In this document: positions 32,930 to 42,583 of the stretch, in pieces | How positions within the stretch are numbered: position 1 is the first letter of the stretch | Layout of the letters: every line of letters begins with the position of its first letter | From: Streptomyces sp. NBC_00464 | Lineage (GTDB): Bacteria > Actinomycetota > Actinomycetes > Streptomycetales > Streptomycetaceae | Direction of reading: 5' to 3' | NCBI RefSeq assembly: GCF_036013915.1 | Contig: NZ_CP107899.1 | Coordinates: 5,456,001 to 5,520,000 of the forward strand | DNA: 64,000 nucleotides | Program-made: the position numbers and the translations under genes | The notes under the pieces: model-generated | The model's database searches: none | Told to the model about the DNA's origin: nothing | What the model saw: the letters and a program-made list of their open reading frames with translations, nothing else

Positions 32930-34129
32930 CTAGGACTGGAGATCTCTGTCGGCCAAGCGCCCCAGGATCAGGGCGATCCGCAGAGTGAACGCCGAGCGGA
33001 CGTCGGAGGGCGACCAGCCGGTGACGTCTGTCACACGTCGGAGCCGGTAGCGCACGGTGTTGGGGTGGACGAACAGCATCCGGGCCGCACCTTCGAGGCT
33101 GCTCGCCTGTTCCAGATACACACTCAGCGTCTCCAGGAGGGCCGAACCTGCTTCTTCGAGCGGTCTGTAGATCTCCTCCACCAACTGATCGCGCGCGGCA
33201 GGGTCGCCCGCCATCGCGCGCTCCGGCAGCAGATCGTCCGCGAGGACGGGCCGCGGGGCGTCCTGCCAGGCGCTGCACGCCTTGAGTCCGGCGGCGGCCG
33301 CCTGCGCGGACCGGGTGGCCGCCAGCAGGTCCGGCACCACGGGACCGGCGACGACCGGACCCGCCGCATACGGGCCGATCAGCGCCTTCGCGACCTGGAG
33401 CGGGTTGTCGCTGCCGCCCGCGATGACGACCAGGCGGTTGCCCAGCACCCCGGTCAGGACCTGGAGCTTGGCGTGCCGGGCGGCCCGGCGGATCGCCTCC
33501 ACCGTCAGCTCGCTGTCCCCGTCCGGGGCCGTACCGAGCAGCACGCATACATGCTCGGGCGAGTTCCAGCCGAGCGCGGCGGCCCGGGACACGGCGCCCT
33601 CGTCGGCCTCCCCGGACAGCACCGCGTTGACCACGAGCGATTCGAGGCGGGCGTCCCAGGCGCCCCGGGCCTCGGCGGCCTGGGCGTACACCTGCGCGGT
33701 CGCGAAGGCGATCTCCCGCGCATAGACGAGCAGCGCCTCACGCAGTACCGACTCGTCGCCGGGCGCGGCGACTTCGTCGATCGCGGCCTCCATGACCTCG
33801 ATGGTCGTCCGCACCATCTCGACGGTCTGCCGCAGCGTGATCGCCCGGGTCAGCTCGCGCGGAGCCGTACCGAACACATCGGTGGAGATCGCCTGCGGGG
33901 TCTCCGGATGCCGGAACCACTCCGTGAACGCGGCGATACCGGCCTGGGCCACCAGGCCGATCCAGGACCGGTTCTCCGGTGGCATCGCCCGGTACCAGGG
34001 CAGCGACTCGTCCATGCGGGCGATCGCGTTCGCGGCCAGCCGGCCGGAGGACTGCTCCAGCCGTTTCAGGGTCGCGGCATGGAGATGGGCGGCGTTCGCA
34101 GCGGGCTGCTCAGGATCGGGTCGGGGCAC
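32930..34129 (-). CDS. fasR: PucR-type transcriptional activator of the fatty acid synthase operon
   Basis: A 399-residue regulator with a C-terminal PucR/CdaR-type helix-turn-helix: SVYLEQASSLEGAARMLFVHPNTVRYRLRRVTDVTGWSPSD (about residues 335-375). A central GGDEF-like/CdaR segment precedes it. In S. coelicolor the gene just upstream of fabD, FasR, activates the fab operon, and gene order here is the same. The N-terminal part (RLEQSSGRLAANAIARMDESLPWYRAMPPENRSWIGLVAQAG) is the sensor region. Start is GTG at 34129, without an obvious strong ribosome site. The symbol rests on synteny and domain type. Confidence 0.88.
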   Translation of the reverse strand: MPRPDPEQPAANAAHLHAATLKRLEQSSGRLAANAIARMDESLPWYRAMPPENRSWIGLVAQAGIAAFTEWFRHPETPQAISTDVFGTAPRELTRAITLRQTVEMVRTTIEVMEAAIDEVAAPGDESVLREALLVYAREIAFATAQVYAQAAEARGAWDARLESLVVNAVLSGEADEGAVSRAAALGWNSPEHVCVLLGTAPDGDSELTVEAIRRAARHAKLQVLTGVLGNRLVVIAGGSDNPLQVAKALIGPYAAGPVVAGPVVPDLLAATRSAQAAAAGLKACSAWQDAPRPVLADDLLPERAMAGDPAARDQLVEEIYRPLEEAGSALLETLSVYLEQASSLEGAARMLFVHPNTVRYRLRRVTDVTGWSPSDVRSAFTLRIALILGRLADRDLQS

Positions 34130-34249
34130 GGGGACAAGACTGCCCTATCCGGACGGGTGCCCGAAGGGGCGGGGCGGGTGGCGGGTCGTACCGCCGGGTA
34201 GCCGGCCACGGACGGTCCTTGTTCCGCGGGGCCGGGCTACCGTGGGCGG

Positions 34250-34906
34250 GTGATTTCCGTATGTCGCTCGGGCGACCGCTTCAGAGGCGGGGACGGGGCG
34301 GCCGGCATCGAGTCCCGGCACTCCTTCTCCTTCGGCACCTTCTACGACCCCGACAACCTCCGCTTCGGCCCGATCCTGGCCTGCAACGAGGAGCGCCTCG
34401 CCCCCGGCGCGGGCTTCGAGGAGCACCCGCACAGCCACACGGAGATCGTGACCTGGGTGGTGGAGGGCGAGCTGACCCACCGCGACTCGGCCGGTCACGC
34501 CACGGTCGTACGGCCCGGGGACGTCCAGCACCTCAGCGCCGCATCCGGCGTCCGGCACGTCGAACGCAACGACGGGGAAGGCCCGTTGACGTTCCTCCAG
34601 ATGTGGCTCGCACCCCTGGAACCGAGCGGCGAACCCGCGTACACGACCGTCCCCGGCATCGCCGACTCCACCCCGTACGCCCTGCCGGAAGCCGGCGCGA
34701 TGCTCCATGTGCGCCGGCTGACCGAAGGGGAGCGCACGGCGGTGCCGGACGCGCCGCAGGTGTACGTGCATGTGGTGGCCGGGGACGTGCGGCTCGGCGA
34801 CGAGGCGCTGGCGGCCGGCGACGCGGTGCGGATCGCCGGGGAGGAGGGCCTGGAGCTGGTGGCGGGCGGGGCGGCCGAGGTGCTGATCTGGGAACTGCCG
34901 GCCTGA
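34250..34906 (+). CDS. Pirin family bicupin protein
   Basis: A 218-residue two-cupin protein of the YhaK/pirin type. The N-terminal cupin has the metal-ligand motif FEEHPHSHTEIVTWVVEGELTHRDS and the conserved GPILACNEERLAPGAGF. Further down are PGDVQHLSAASGVRHVERN and a degenerate second cupin (YVHVVAGDVRLGDEALAAGDAVRIAG). Some pirins oxidise quercetin or act as iron-dependent cofactors; the role here is unknown. GTG at 34250 begins the conserved part. It is convergent with the acetyltransferase gene, whose stop lies only 1 nt from its own. No regulator is adjacent apart from fasR, which is divergent. Confidence 0.85.
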   Translation: MISVCRSGDRFRGGDGAAGIESRHSFSFGTFYDPDNLRFGPILACNEERLAPGAGFEEHPHSHTEIVTWVVEGELTHRDSAGHATVVRPGDVQHLSAASGVRHVERNDGEGPLTFLQMWLAPLEPSGEPAYTTVPGIADSTPYALPEAGAMLHVRRLTEGERTAVPDAPQVYVHVVAGDVRLGDEALAAGDAVRIAGEEGLELVAGGAAEVLIWELPA

Positions 34907-34907
34907 C

Positions 34908-35498
34908 CTACTGACCGGTGTCCCGGCGCCACATCGACCACATCGGCGGCCCGGACCGGAACGCCATCTCCTCGTGCACGGCGAACCCGTGCCGCTCGTA
35001 GAACGTCAGGTTGCGCCGGTTGCTCGACTCCAGGAACACCGGCCGCCCGTCCGTGTCGGCCTGCTCCAGCAGCCCGCCCAGCACCTGAGACCCGCGCCCC
35101 GTGCCGCGCGCGTCGGCGTGGGTGCCGATGTACTCGACGTACCAGTGCGCGGGCTCGGCCGGATGGCGGTGCTCCAGCGCCAGCAACCGCAGGCCCGTCC
35201 GGGGGAGTTGGGCCCGGCCCGCCCGCAGCAGCGTGCCCGCGTTGCGCAGCAGGTAGCTCACCGGGAGCTTCCACTGCCCGGGTTCCGCCCACACCGCCGC
35301 CACCGTGCGGTCCGGGTCGGTCCACACCCGGCCCGCAGGCACCTGCTGGGCCAGATGCGCGGTGAACAGCAGCCGCAGCCGCCGGTCCCGGTCGTGCGGC
35401 ATCAGCCAGGACCAGACGGGGTCCTCGGCGTAGGCACTGGCGAGGACGGCGGCGAGCGCCGGGACGTCGGAGGCGGTGGCGCGGGCTATGTCGGTCAT
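34908..35498 (-). CDS. GNAT family N-acetyltransferase
   Basis: A 196-residue acetyl-CoA-dependent acyltransferase. The acetyl-CoA binding motif A is GTHADARGTGRGSQVLGGLLEQAD (R-x-x-G-x-G/A pattern), and motif B is PVFLESSNRRNLTFYERHGFAVHEEMAF. The N-terminal IARATASDVPALAAVLASAYAEDPVWSWLMP is of the GNAT type found in several antibiotic or small-molecule acetyltransferases. The substrate is not known. ATG at 35498 precedes the phospholipase gene promoter region by 158 nt on the opposite strand. Confidence 0.88.
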   Translation of the reverse strand: MTDIARATASDVPALAAVLASAYAEDPVWSWLMPHDRDRRLRLLFTAHLAQQVPAGRVWTDPDRTVAAVWAEPGQWKLPVSYLLRNAGTLLRAGRAQLPRTGLRLLALEHRHPAEPAHWYVEYIGTHADARGTGRGSQVLGGLLEQADTDGRPVFLESSNRRNLTFYERHGFAVHEEMAFRSGPPMWSMWRRDTGQ

Positions 35499-35656
35499 GG
35501 CCGGGGAGGTTAGCGGCTCTCCGCGATCTCCGGGAGTGGGACGGCAAGACCGGCCGACCGGCCAACCGGGCGCGAGTTTCGGCTATCACCGTGAAGCGTC
35601 TCGACCCGGCACCGAACCCCGTGGAAATCTTCCGGTGCCTCAGGAATACGTCCCTG

Positions 35657-35678
35657 GTTCGCCCGCCGTTCGCCCCGG
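35657..35678 (+). promoter_or_regulatory. PHO-box-like tandem repeat (candidate PhoP site)
   Basis: Two adjacent 11-nt direct repeats, GTTCGCCCGCC (35657-35667) and GTTCGCCCCGG (35668-35678), lie about 70-90 nt before the phospholipase C start. The Streptomyces PHO box is built of 11-nt direct repeats of GTTCACC plus four looser bases; here GTTCGCC differs by one base from GTTCACC in each. A third GTTCGCC (35708-35714) is out of phase. Phosphate control of a phospholipase is biologically reasonable. Confidence 0.6.
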
Positions 35679-35746
35679 CGGCCTAGTTTTCGCAGGAACG
35701 CGCCGACGTTCGCCCCCTGAACCACTCTCCCCCAGAGGTCCCCCTG

Positions 35747-37771
35747 ATGACTTTCAGCACCCATGAACTCCCCCTCACCCGGCGCCGGATGCTCCAGACG
35801 GCCGCCGTCACCCTCGGCGCGATCGCTGCCGGCCCGGTCGCCGGGGCGGTCGGCGGGGCGCAGGCCAGTGCGGCCGAGTACCACCTGCCCAAGGGCTTCA
35901 ACGGAGACATATCCGATCTGAAGCACGTGGTGATCCTGATGCAGGAGAACCGCTCCTTCGACCACTACCTCGGCCAGCTGCCCGGCGTACGCGGGCACCA
36001 CGACAAGCAGGTCCTGAAGTTCCAGGACGGCACCGACGTCTTCCAGCAGCGCGACGCCACCGGCGCCATCGTGACGCCCGCCGTGTCGACCGCCACCTGG
36101 AGCGACAACCACAACTTCTACGGTGCCAACGACGGGCGTTGGAACACCTGGGTGAAGGACAAGGGCGACCACTGCATGTGGTACTACACGCCCGACTACA
36201 TGCCGTGGATGTACTCGCTCGCCTCCCAGTACACCGTCTGCGACATGAACTTCTGCTCGCTGCACGGGCCGACCATCCCGAACCGCTACTACCTGATGAC
36301 CGGTGCGGCGGGCGGCGAGGTCACCAACGCCAGGCAGAACGACTACAGCCGCAGCTGGACCACCGTCCCCGAGCAGCTCCAGCAGGCCGGCATCGACTGG
36401 CGTGTCTACTCCGACAACAGCGGCAACGGTGTCCGGGGCAGCCTCCAGAGCGGTTACGTCGGTGAGTACGGCTGCAACGTCACCAACAGTTTCGCCTCCT
36501 TCGACCCCCGTACGGCGGACGAGGCCGACCTCGCACCGGGCACCGGCAAGATCTGGAAGGCCAACTCCTTCGTCTACGAGGGCGCCACCACGCCCAACGA
36601 CGACTCCGAGGCGAACCTCGACGCCGTGCTCCGCGACCTGATCGCGGCCTGCGAGCCGGGCGCCGAGCACCCGCTTCCCGAGGTCTCCTGGGTGGTGATG
36701 CCCGCCGCGTGGAGCGAGCACCCGGGCTTCGACACGGTGCACGGCGAGCGGTACATGAACAAGGTCCTCAAGACGCTCCAGAGCAACGAGGACATCTGGA
36801 ACCACACCCTGGTGATCATCACCTACGACGAGAACGACGGAAAGTTCGACCACGTCCTGCCCCCGCGCCCGGAGGAGGGCACGCCCGGCGAGTTCTCCGG
36901 CACCACTCCGTACGGGTTCGGCCCCCGGGTGCCGATGGTGCTGGTCTCGCCGTGGACGCGGGGCGGCTATGTCGCATCGGAGGTGTTCGACCACACCTCG
37001 ACGGTGAAGTTCCTGGAGACCTGGGCCTCCCATCTGGGCAAGCCGTTCACCTGCCCGAACATCACCGACTGGCGCCGCTCCATCGCCGGCGACCTGACCA
37101 GCGCGATCGACTTCGCGCACCCCCGGCCGGGCCCGGTCGTCATCGCCGACCCGGTCACCGGGACCCCGCCCAAGCTGCCGGAGGACAGGATGAAGCCGCG
37201 CGGCCTCTCCTTCCACCCGCACGCGACCTTCACCGAGGACCGCTCGGCCGGCACGGTGACGGCGTCCATGACCCTGGCCGGCGGCCCGGAGGGCAAGGCG
37301 GTGAGCCTCCAGGTCTTCCCCGACCAGTACCTCGCCTTCGACAACGCGCCGTACACGGTGAGCGCGGCGACCCCGCGTTCGTACACCTGGGACACGAACG
37401 GGACCGACGGCAGGTACGCCTTCTCCGTCTACGGCCCCGACGGCTTCCTGCGCTCCTTCGCCGGACAGGTGATCCCCGAGAGCGAGAGCAGGGGCAAGAA
37501 GCACATCGGCATTCCGCACGTCGAGGCGGAGTTGGTGAGGGGCCGGCGCGCCGAGGTCAGGCTGCGGCTGCACAACGACGGCAAGCACCCCGTCCGTTAC
37601 GCCCTGAAGGCCAACGACTATCTCGGCGGCACCCGGAAGTTCATCGTTCCCGGCGGCGCCTCCACCGTCGTGCACTGGCCCACCGAGCACGGCTACTACG
37701 ACGTGGTGCTCACCGCCAACACCGGGACGGGGTGGACCCAGCGGTACGCGGGACGCGTGGCGACGGTCTGA
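35747..37771 (+). CDS. Phosphocholine-type phospholipase C, Tat-exported
   Basis: A 674-residue secreted enzyme that cleaves phospholipids to diacylglycerol and a phosphorylated head group. The N-terminus LTRRRMLQTAAVTLGAIAAGP is a twin-arginine signal. The catalytic domain starts at SDLKHVVILMQENRSFDHYLGQLPGVRG (about residues 57-83), the N/ENRSFDHY motif of the phosphoesterase family. Further marks are YTVCDMNFCSLHGPTIPNRYYLMTG, ITYDENDGKFDHV and GFGPRVPMVLVSPWTRGGYV. Two C-terminal DUF756-type repeats (about 485-660) complete the usual layout. ATG at 35747 has a GAGG site upstream. A PHO-box-like repeat lies in its promoter. A bidirectional hairpin follows. Confidence 0.93.
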   Translation: MTFSTHELPLTRRRMLQTAAVTLGAIAAGPVAGAVGGAQASAAEYHLPKGFNGDISDLKHVVILMQENRSFDHYLGQLPGVRGHHDKQVLKFQDGTDVFQQRDATGAIVTPAVSTATWSDNHNFYGANDGRWNTWVKDKGDHCMWYYTPDYMPWMYSLASQYTVCDMNFCSLHGPTIPNRYYLMTGAAGGEVTNARQNDYSRSWTTVPEQLQQAGIDWRVYSDNSGNGVRGSLQSGYVGEYGCNVTNSFASFDPRTADEADLAPGTGKIWKANSFVYEGATTPNDDSEANLDAVLRDLIAACEPGAEHPLPEVSWVVMPAAWSEHPGFDTVHGERYMNKVLKTLQSNEDIWNHTLVIITYDENDGKFDHVLPPRPEEGTPGEFSGTTPYGFGPRVPMVLVSPWTRGGYVASEVFDHTSTVKFLETWASHLGKPFTCPNITDWRRSIAGDLTSAIDFAHPRPGPVVIADPVTGTPPKLPEDRMKPRGLSFHPHATFTEDRSAGTVTASMTLAGGPEGKAVSLQVFPDQYLAFDNAPYTVSAATPRSYTWDTNGTDGRYAFSVYGPDGFLRSFAGQVIPESESRGKKHIGIPHVEAELVRGRRAEVRLRLHNDGKHPVRYALKANDYLGGTRKFIVPGGASTVVHWPTEHGYYDVVLTANTGTGWTQRYAGRVATV

Positions 37772-37803
37772 CCGGAGCGGTGAGCGACCGCTGACCGACG
37801 CGA

Positions 37804-37834
37804 CGGATCCCGGCCCCGACGGGGCCGGGATCCG
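37804..37834. terminator. Bidirectional hairpin between phospholipase and subtilisin genes
   Basis: A 14-bp perfect stem (37804-37817 and 37821-37834; CGGATCCCGGCCCC and complement) with loop GAC. It lies between the stop codons of two convergent genes. Confidence 0.85.
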
Positions 37835-37854
37835 CCGTGCTCCTCGCGGTGCGG

Positions 37855-40800
37855 CTACTTCAGGCCGAACGCCCGGACGACGTCCTGCGTGACCTTCAGC
37901 CCGTCCGGCCCCTCAGCGGTCGCCCGCAGCGAGACCCAGTCACCGGGGTGGCGCGGCGTGCTGAGGGTCGTCCGCCACTTCCCGTCGCCGGACTTCGTCA
38001 GCGTGACGGGCCGCCACGTCTTCCCGTCGTCGTACGACGCCTGGAGCGTGGCCCCGGTCGCCGTGACGCCGCTGGTGTAGCTGGACGAGCTCAGACCCAG
38101 CGGTACCCGGCTGCCCGCGCGCACCTGCCCGCGCAGGTCGGTGTCGACGTCGTACCCGAGGTCGAGGACCGGGACCTCCTTCTTGGGAGTGCCCTGCGGC
38201 GGCGCCGCCGAGCGGAACGTCCAGGTGGTGTCCGTGGACGTGGACCCGGCCCAGGTGCCGTTGTCGCGGTCCGCCTTGAACCTGAGCGTGTACTCCTGCT
38301 CGGCGGCCTGCAGACCGGTGTAGTAGCCGGCGTAGGCGCCCGTGCCCAACACCGTGTCACCACGGCGCAGTTCGGAGGAGGCGGCGCCGCCGGGCGACCG
38401 CGCGATGTGGCCGTCGGAGCCACCGGACCAGGCGGGCACGCTCCAGGAGAGCCCGTTGCTGGTACGGCTGGGCCGCCACAGGCCCTCACCGAACCGGGGG
38501 GCGTTGACGGGCTTGAACCAGTCACCGGGGTAGCGCTTGCCCGCGGCGTACACCTGCCCCGGCGCGACCTCCAGGACGGAGTCGGCGCCGAGGGAACTCA
38601 GGGTGAACCGGTGGTCCTCGTTCCACACGCCGAGCCCGGCCGGTGCCGGAGTGATGTAGTCGGTGCGCTCGTCCGGGTAGCCCTCCTTCTGCGTACCGCC
38701 CACGCCCTGACCCCAGGCGGGCGAGAAGAGGCGGTGGCCGAGCCCTTCGCGCGTCCCCGCCTCCTTGCGGAGCGCGTAGAACGAGGTGTCCACACGCGCC
38801 AGGTCCGCGGCGTCGGGGGAGTAGACCAGGTCCCGGTCCGGGATGGAACCCTTCTGGTACTGGAGCAGGTCGTACTGGTAGTCCGGGTAGCGGTGCTCGG
38901 TGAGGCTCAGGAAGCCGAAGCCGGTCCTCGCCTCCTTGACCAGCCGCGCCCCGTCCGCGCTGCCCGTGCTGGCCAGCGTCAGACCGTGGTTGTCGCCGAA
39001 CGCCTCGTACAGCCGGCCGAGCTCGTCGTCCACGGTGATCAGCATGGCCGCCCCCGCGTCGGCGGCGGCGCGGGCCCGCTCCTCGGGGCTCGACGTGCCG
39101 CGGTCGACGATGACGGCCCTGCCCTTCGCGTTCAGGCCCGTGTAGTCGGCCGGGGTGCCGGCGCCCGCGTACACGGTCCTGAGGATCCGGAGACCGTCGT
39201 GGTGGGCGGTGCCGTCCTGCCCGGTGAGTTCGACGGTGCGACCGGTGCCGGTGGTCGCGTCGAGGGCCTTCTGCCGCAGCTGCCAGTGGACCATCAGGTC
39301 CTGGACGCCGTTCTCCGTCTGAGCCGTGGGCGAGATGTACAGATCCGTGTACGTCTTGTCCAGGACGAACGCCGAACCGAGGGCGCCACCACCGGCGAGG
39401 CTGCGCCGGTACTGGATGACCGTCTGCCCGTTCTCCGTCTCGCGCGGCGCGGTGGCGCGCACCCGGCGGGCCTTGGTGGCGTCGAGGTGCGCCGTCGCAC
39501 CGCCGGGGCCCACGGCGATGTCCGGAGCGACGAGCATCGCCATGCCGAGGTCGTCAGGGCCTTCCCCGTTCACGTCCAGGAAGCCGAACGCCGAGTAGCT
39601 GCGGGGCGGGAGGCGCAGCGTGGTGCTGCCGTACACCGCGACGAAGCCGGGTGCCGCGTTGCCGGGATAGGTCAGGGCGACCGTGCCGTTGGCGGGCTTT
39701 CCGTCCCGGCCGGTCAGCTCGATCGTGTAGTCGTAGGCCTCCGGCTCCTTGAACAGGGCGTACGCCGTGTGCGCGACGGCCGCGCCGGTCGCCCGGTCCG
39801 TCGCGGTGACCTGACCGGACAGCCCCGTGGCCGCAGTGGACGCGGGCAGACCCGTCGGGTCGATCCGCACCGTCGCCTGCGCGGTGCCGCCCGCCGGGAC
39901 GGTCACCGACGAGTCGGGCAGCGACACCGTCGCGCTCTTGGTGTCCAGGCTCAGGTCCAGGGTGATGTCGGCCGTGCCGGTGTTGTGGTAGGTGACGGTG
40001 CGGTCGACCGGGGCCGCGTCCGCGTTCGGCCACTTGAAGGCCGCCGTCGGAACGGAGCCGGGCGCCTCGATGGTGGATTCCACGGCCGCGGTGACGTCCA
40101 TGCGTCCGTTGCCCTGCTGATAGGGCGTCATGCCGGTCAGCTTCTTCGACGTCGTCATCAGCGCGTTCTTGATCCGGTCCGCGTCCCAGTCGGGGTGTGC
40201 CTGGTGCAGGATCGCGGCGCCGCCCGCGACGTGCGGCGTGGCCATCGACGTACCGCTCATCGACTGGTACATCGGTGCGCCGGCCGCCGGGTGGGCGGCA
40301 GCGGCGCTGATGGACACGCCGGGTGCGGAGATGTCCGGCTTCAGGGCGTAGGAGTGCGCCACCGGCCCCATGCTGGAGAAGGCCGCCCGGCCATCACGCT
40401 GGTCGACCGCGCCCACCGTCAGCGCGGAGGCCGCGGCGCCGGGCGAACCGATCGAGCCCGCCGTGTAGTTGTTTCCGGCGGCGATCACGAACAGCGGGCC
40501 GCCGTCGGCGGACAGCCGGTCGACGGCCTGCGAGAGCGGGTCGGTTCCGTCGGACGAGGTGTTGGTGCCCAGGCTCATCGACACCACGTCGACACCCTGC
40601 TCCCGGGCCCACTCCATGCCCTCGATGATCCCCGACTCGGCGCCGCCGCCCGCGTTGGACAGGACCTTGCCGATGTAGAGCTTCGCGCCCGGTGCGACGC
40701 CCTTCTCCTTGCCGCCGGACGCGGCGCCCGACCCGGCGATCGTGGAGGCCACATGCGTACCGTGCCCGTGCCCGTCGTCCGCGCTCTCTCCCGGCACGAA

Positions 40801-41595
40801 GCTCTTCTCGGCCGCGACCACGTCCTTCAGGTCCGGGTGGGTGTCGTCGATCCCGGTGTCGAGGACGGCCACCTTGCTGCCGGTCCCGTCCAGCCCCTTC
40901 GCCCAGGCCTCGGGCGCGCGCACCTGCGCGACCGAGTCGCTGAGCGCCGCCTGCACCTTGCGGTCGAGCCACAGCTTGCCGATGCCGCTGTCCGCGTCGA
41001 ACGCGCGCGTCTTCGGCGCGGCCGACGGGGCGATGTCCTTCCAGAACGCACGGGCGTGACCGGCGTCGGCCTTCATCGCCGTGGCGTCGACCCCGCCGAG
41101 CTTCCGCACCTGCGAGGCCCCGTCCGGCGCCGCGGGCGCCACGGCACCGCGCCCGCTCGGCGCGGTGGCGATCACGGGTATGCCATCGGACCGGGCGTCG
41201 TCATAGCCCATGTCCACCAGCCCGGTGACGTTGAACAGCTCCGCGTCGAGCTTCCCGGCGGCGATCAGCCCCATCGCCTCGGTGGGGATCACATAGGTGT
41301 GGTGTCCGTAGCTCTGCACGCTCACTCCACCGTGAGCGCCCGGGGCCCGGTCGACGGTGACGTCGTCCTGGTCACCGGGCCGGTCCGTGTAGTGGACGAC
41401 GTCCCCGGTGACCAGCGTGATGTCGTGGGCGGCCTGCCCGGCTGACGCCGTGACCGCGGTGGTCGCACTGCTCGTCGAAGCCGCGTCGTCCGCAGCGGCC
41501 GCCGGTGAGACCAGCAGAGCACCGCTGAGCGCCAGGGGCAGAGCGGTGGCGGTTGCCGCGGGGAGATATCGAAGTTTGCGTCTTGGTCGCGTCAT
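37855..41595 (-). CDS. Large secreted subtilisin-like serine protease (S8)
   Basis: A 1246-residue protease. Residues 1-35 form the signal peptide (ALPLALSGALLVSPAAA). A pro-region of about 185 residues follows. The S8 catalytic triad is Asp246 (KVAVLDTGIDDTHPDL), His281 (GHGHGTHVASTIAG) and Ser450 (GTSMATPHVAGG), with the oxyanion Asn in IAAGNNYTAG. The remaining ~750 residues hold beta-sandwich repeats and a protease-associated-like segment (GLRILRTVYAGAG ... GRAVIVDRGTSSPEERARAAADAGAAMLITV). The ATG at 41595 gives a clean signal; an ATG at 41628 is an alternative start. Total length is in the range of large Streptomyces S8 proteases. It acts outside the cell, likely on protein nutrients or the cell surface. 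Confidence 0.92.
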   Translation of the reverse strand: MTRPRRKLRYLPAATATALPLALSGALLVSPAAAADDAASTSSATTAVTASAGQAAHDITLVTGDVVHYTDRPGDQDDVTVDRAPGAHGGVSVQSYGHHTYVIPTEAMGLIAAGKLDAELFNVTGLVDMGYDDARSDGIPVIATAPSGRGAVAPAAPDGASQVRKLGGVDATAMKADAGHARAFWKDIAPSAAPKTRAFDADSGIGKLWLDRKVQAALSDSVAQVRAPEAWAKGLDGTGSKVAVLDTGIDDTHPDLKDVVAAEKSFVPGESADDGHGHGTHVASTIAGSGAASGGKEKGVAPGAKLYIGKVLSNAGGGAESGIIEGMEWAREQGVDVVSMSLGTNTSSDGTDPLSQAVDRLSADGGPLFVIAAGNNYTAGSIGSPGAAASALTVGAVDQRDGRAAFSSMGPVAHSYALKPDISAPGVSISAAAAHPAAGAPMYQSMSGTSMATPHVAGGAAILHQAHPDWDADRIKNALMTTSKKLTGMTPYQQGNGRMDVTAAVESTIEAPGSVPTAAFKWPNADAAPVDRTVTYHNTGTADITLDLSLDTKSATVSLPDSSVTVPAGGTAQATVRIDPTGLPASTAATGLSGQVTATDRATGAAVAHTAYALFKEPEAYDYTIELTGRDGKPANGTVALTYPGNAAPGFVAVYGSTTLRLPPRSYSAFGFLDVNGEGPDDLGMAMLVAPDIAVGPGGATAHLDATKARRVRATAPRETENGQTVIQYRRSLAGGGALGSAFVLDKTYTDLYISPTAQTENGVQDLMVHWQLRQKALDATTGTGRTVELTGQDGTAHHDGLRILRTVYAGAGTPADYTGLNAKGRAVIVDRGTSSPEERARAAADAGAAMLITVDDELGRLYEAFGDNHGLTLASTGSADGARLVKEARTGFGFLSLTEHRYPDYQYDLLQYQKGSIPDRDLVYSPDAADLARVDTSFYALRKEAGTREGLGHRLFSPAWGQGVGGTQKEGYPDERTDYITPAPAGLGVWNEDHRFTLSSLGADSVLEVAPGQVYAAGKRYPGDWFKPVNAPRFGEGLWRPSRTSNGLSWSVPAWSGGSDGHIARSPGGAASSELRRGDTVLGTGAYAGYYTGLQAAEQEYTLRFKADRDNGTWAGSTSTDTTWTFRSAAPPQGTPKKEVPVLDLGYDVDTDLRGQVRAGSRVPLGLSSSSYTSGVTATGATLQASYDDGKTWRPVTLTKSGDGKWRTTLSTPRHPGDWVSLRATAEGPDGLKVTQDVVRAFGLK

Positions 41596-41722
41596 AGGTG
41601 GGATCTGCGCGGCCGGAGATCCCGCCAATCGCGGTTCCTGTGGCGGGACTGCGTCATGGCGAGAGTTCGTCAGGGAAGCGGACGGCGGCGTTCAGCCGGC
41701 GACGGTCAGCTCACGGGCGCGG

Positions 41723-42538
41723 TTACGCCCTCAGCTCCGCCAGCACCGCGTCCGTGAACGGCGGCCACACCTCGGCCGCCCACGGCCCGAAGGCCCGGTC
41801 GGTGAGCGCCACGCAGGCCACCCCGGCGGCGGGGTCGATCCACAGGAACGTGCCCGACTGCCCGAAGTGCCCGAAGGTCGCGGGGGAGGAGGAACCACCG
41901 GTCCAGTGCGGTGACTTGTGGTCCCGGATCTCGAAGCCGAGGCCCCAGTCGTTGGGGTTCTGGTGGCCGTATCCCGGCAGGACGCCCTTCAGCCCGGGGT
42001 GGACGACGCTCTGCGCCTCCAGCACCGTGCGCGGGTCGAGGAGGCGGGGTGCCTGGACCTCGGCCGCGAACCGCGCCAGGTCGTCGACGGTCGAGACGCC
42101 GTCACGGGCGGGCGAGCCGTCCAGGGTCGTCGAGGCCATGCCCAGGGGCTCCAGCACCGCCTGGCGCAGGTACTCCGGGAACGGGATGTCGGTGGCCTTC
42201 GCGATGTGGTCGCCCAGCACCTCGAAGCCGGCGTTGGAGTACAGCCGACGGGTGCCGGGCGGGGCCGTGACCCGGTGCTCGTCGAACGCGAGACCGCTGG
42301 TGTGGGCGAGCAGGTGGCGGACCGTGGAACCCTCGGGACCGGCCGGCTCGTCGAGCTCGACCGCGCCCTCCTCGTACGCCACCAGGGCCGCGTAGGCCGC
42401 GAGCGGCTTGGTGACGGAGGCGAGCGGGAAGCGGTGCGCGGTGGGGCCGTGCCTGCCGAGGACGGTGCCGTCCGCTCGTACGACGGCTGCTGCCGCGGTG
42501 GGGACGGGCCAGTTCTCGATCATCGCCAGGCTCTGCAT
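41723..42538 (-). CDS. Serine hydrolase of the class C beta-lactamase / DD-peptidase fold
   Basis: A 271-residue protein with the penicillin-binding fold. The Ser-x-x-Lys motif is SVTK in AHRFPLASVTKPLAAYAALVAYEEGAVELDEPAG, the Tyr-Ser-Asn motif is YSN in RRLYSNAGFEVLGDHI, and the third motif may be HFGQSG near the C-terminus. HLLAHTSGLAFDE is the conserved loop of the beta-lactamase family. There is no signal peptide, so it may be a cytosolic esterase or amide hydrolase rather than a resistance enzyme. It lies 127 nt before the S8 protease gene, in the same direction. Confidence 0.87.
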   Translation of the reverse strand: MQSLAMIENWPVPTAAAAVVRADGTVLGRHGPTAHRFPLASVTKPLAAYAALVAYEEGAVELDEPAGPEGSTVRHLLAHTSGLAFDEHRVTAPPGTRRLYSNAGFEVLGDHIAKATDIPFPEYLRQAVLEPLGMASTTLDGSPARDGVSTVDDLARFAAEVQAPRLLDPRTVLEAQSVVHPGLKGVLPGYGHQNPNDWGLGFEIRDHKSPHWTGGSSSPATFGHFGQSGTFLWIDPAAGVACVALTDRAFGPWAAEVWPPFTDAVLAELRA

Positions 42539-42583
42539 ACGTACGAGATTAGTGCCCGTGGCGAGATGCCCCGTGCGGCAGGC

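Noticed and set aside
37837..41445. A 1202-codon plus-strand open frame opposite the S8 protease
   Set aside because: Composition is Arg/Gly/Val repeats without domain motifs; the opposite strand encodes a protease with an intact catalytic triad.
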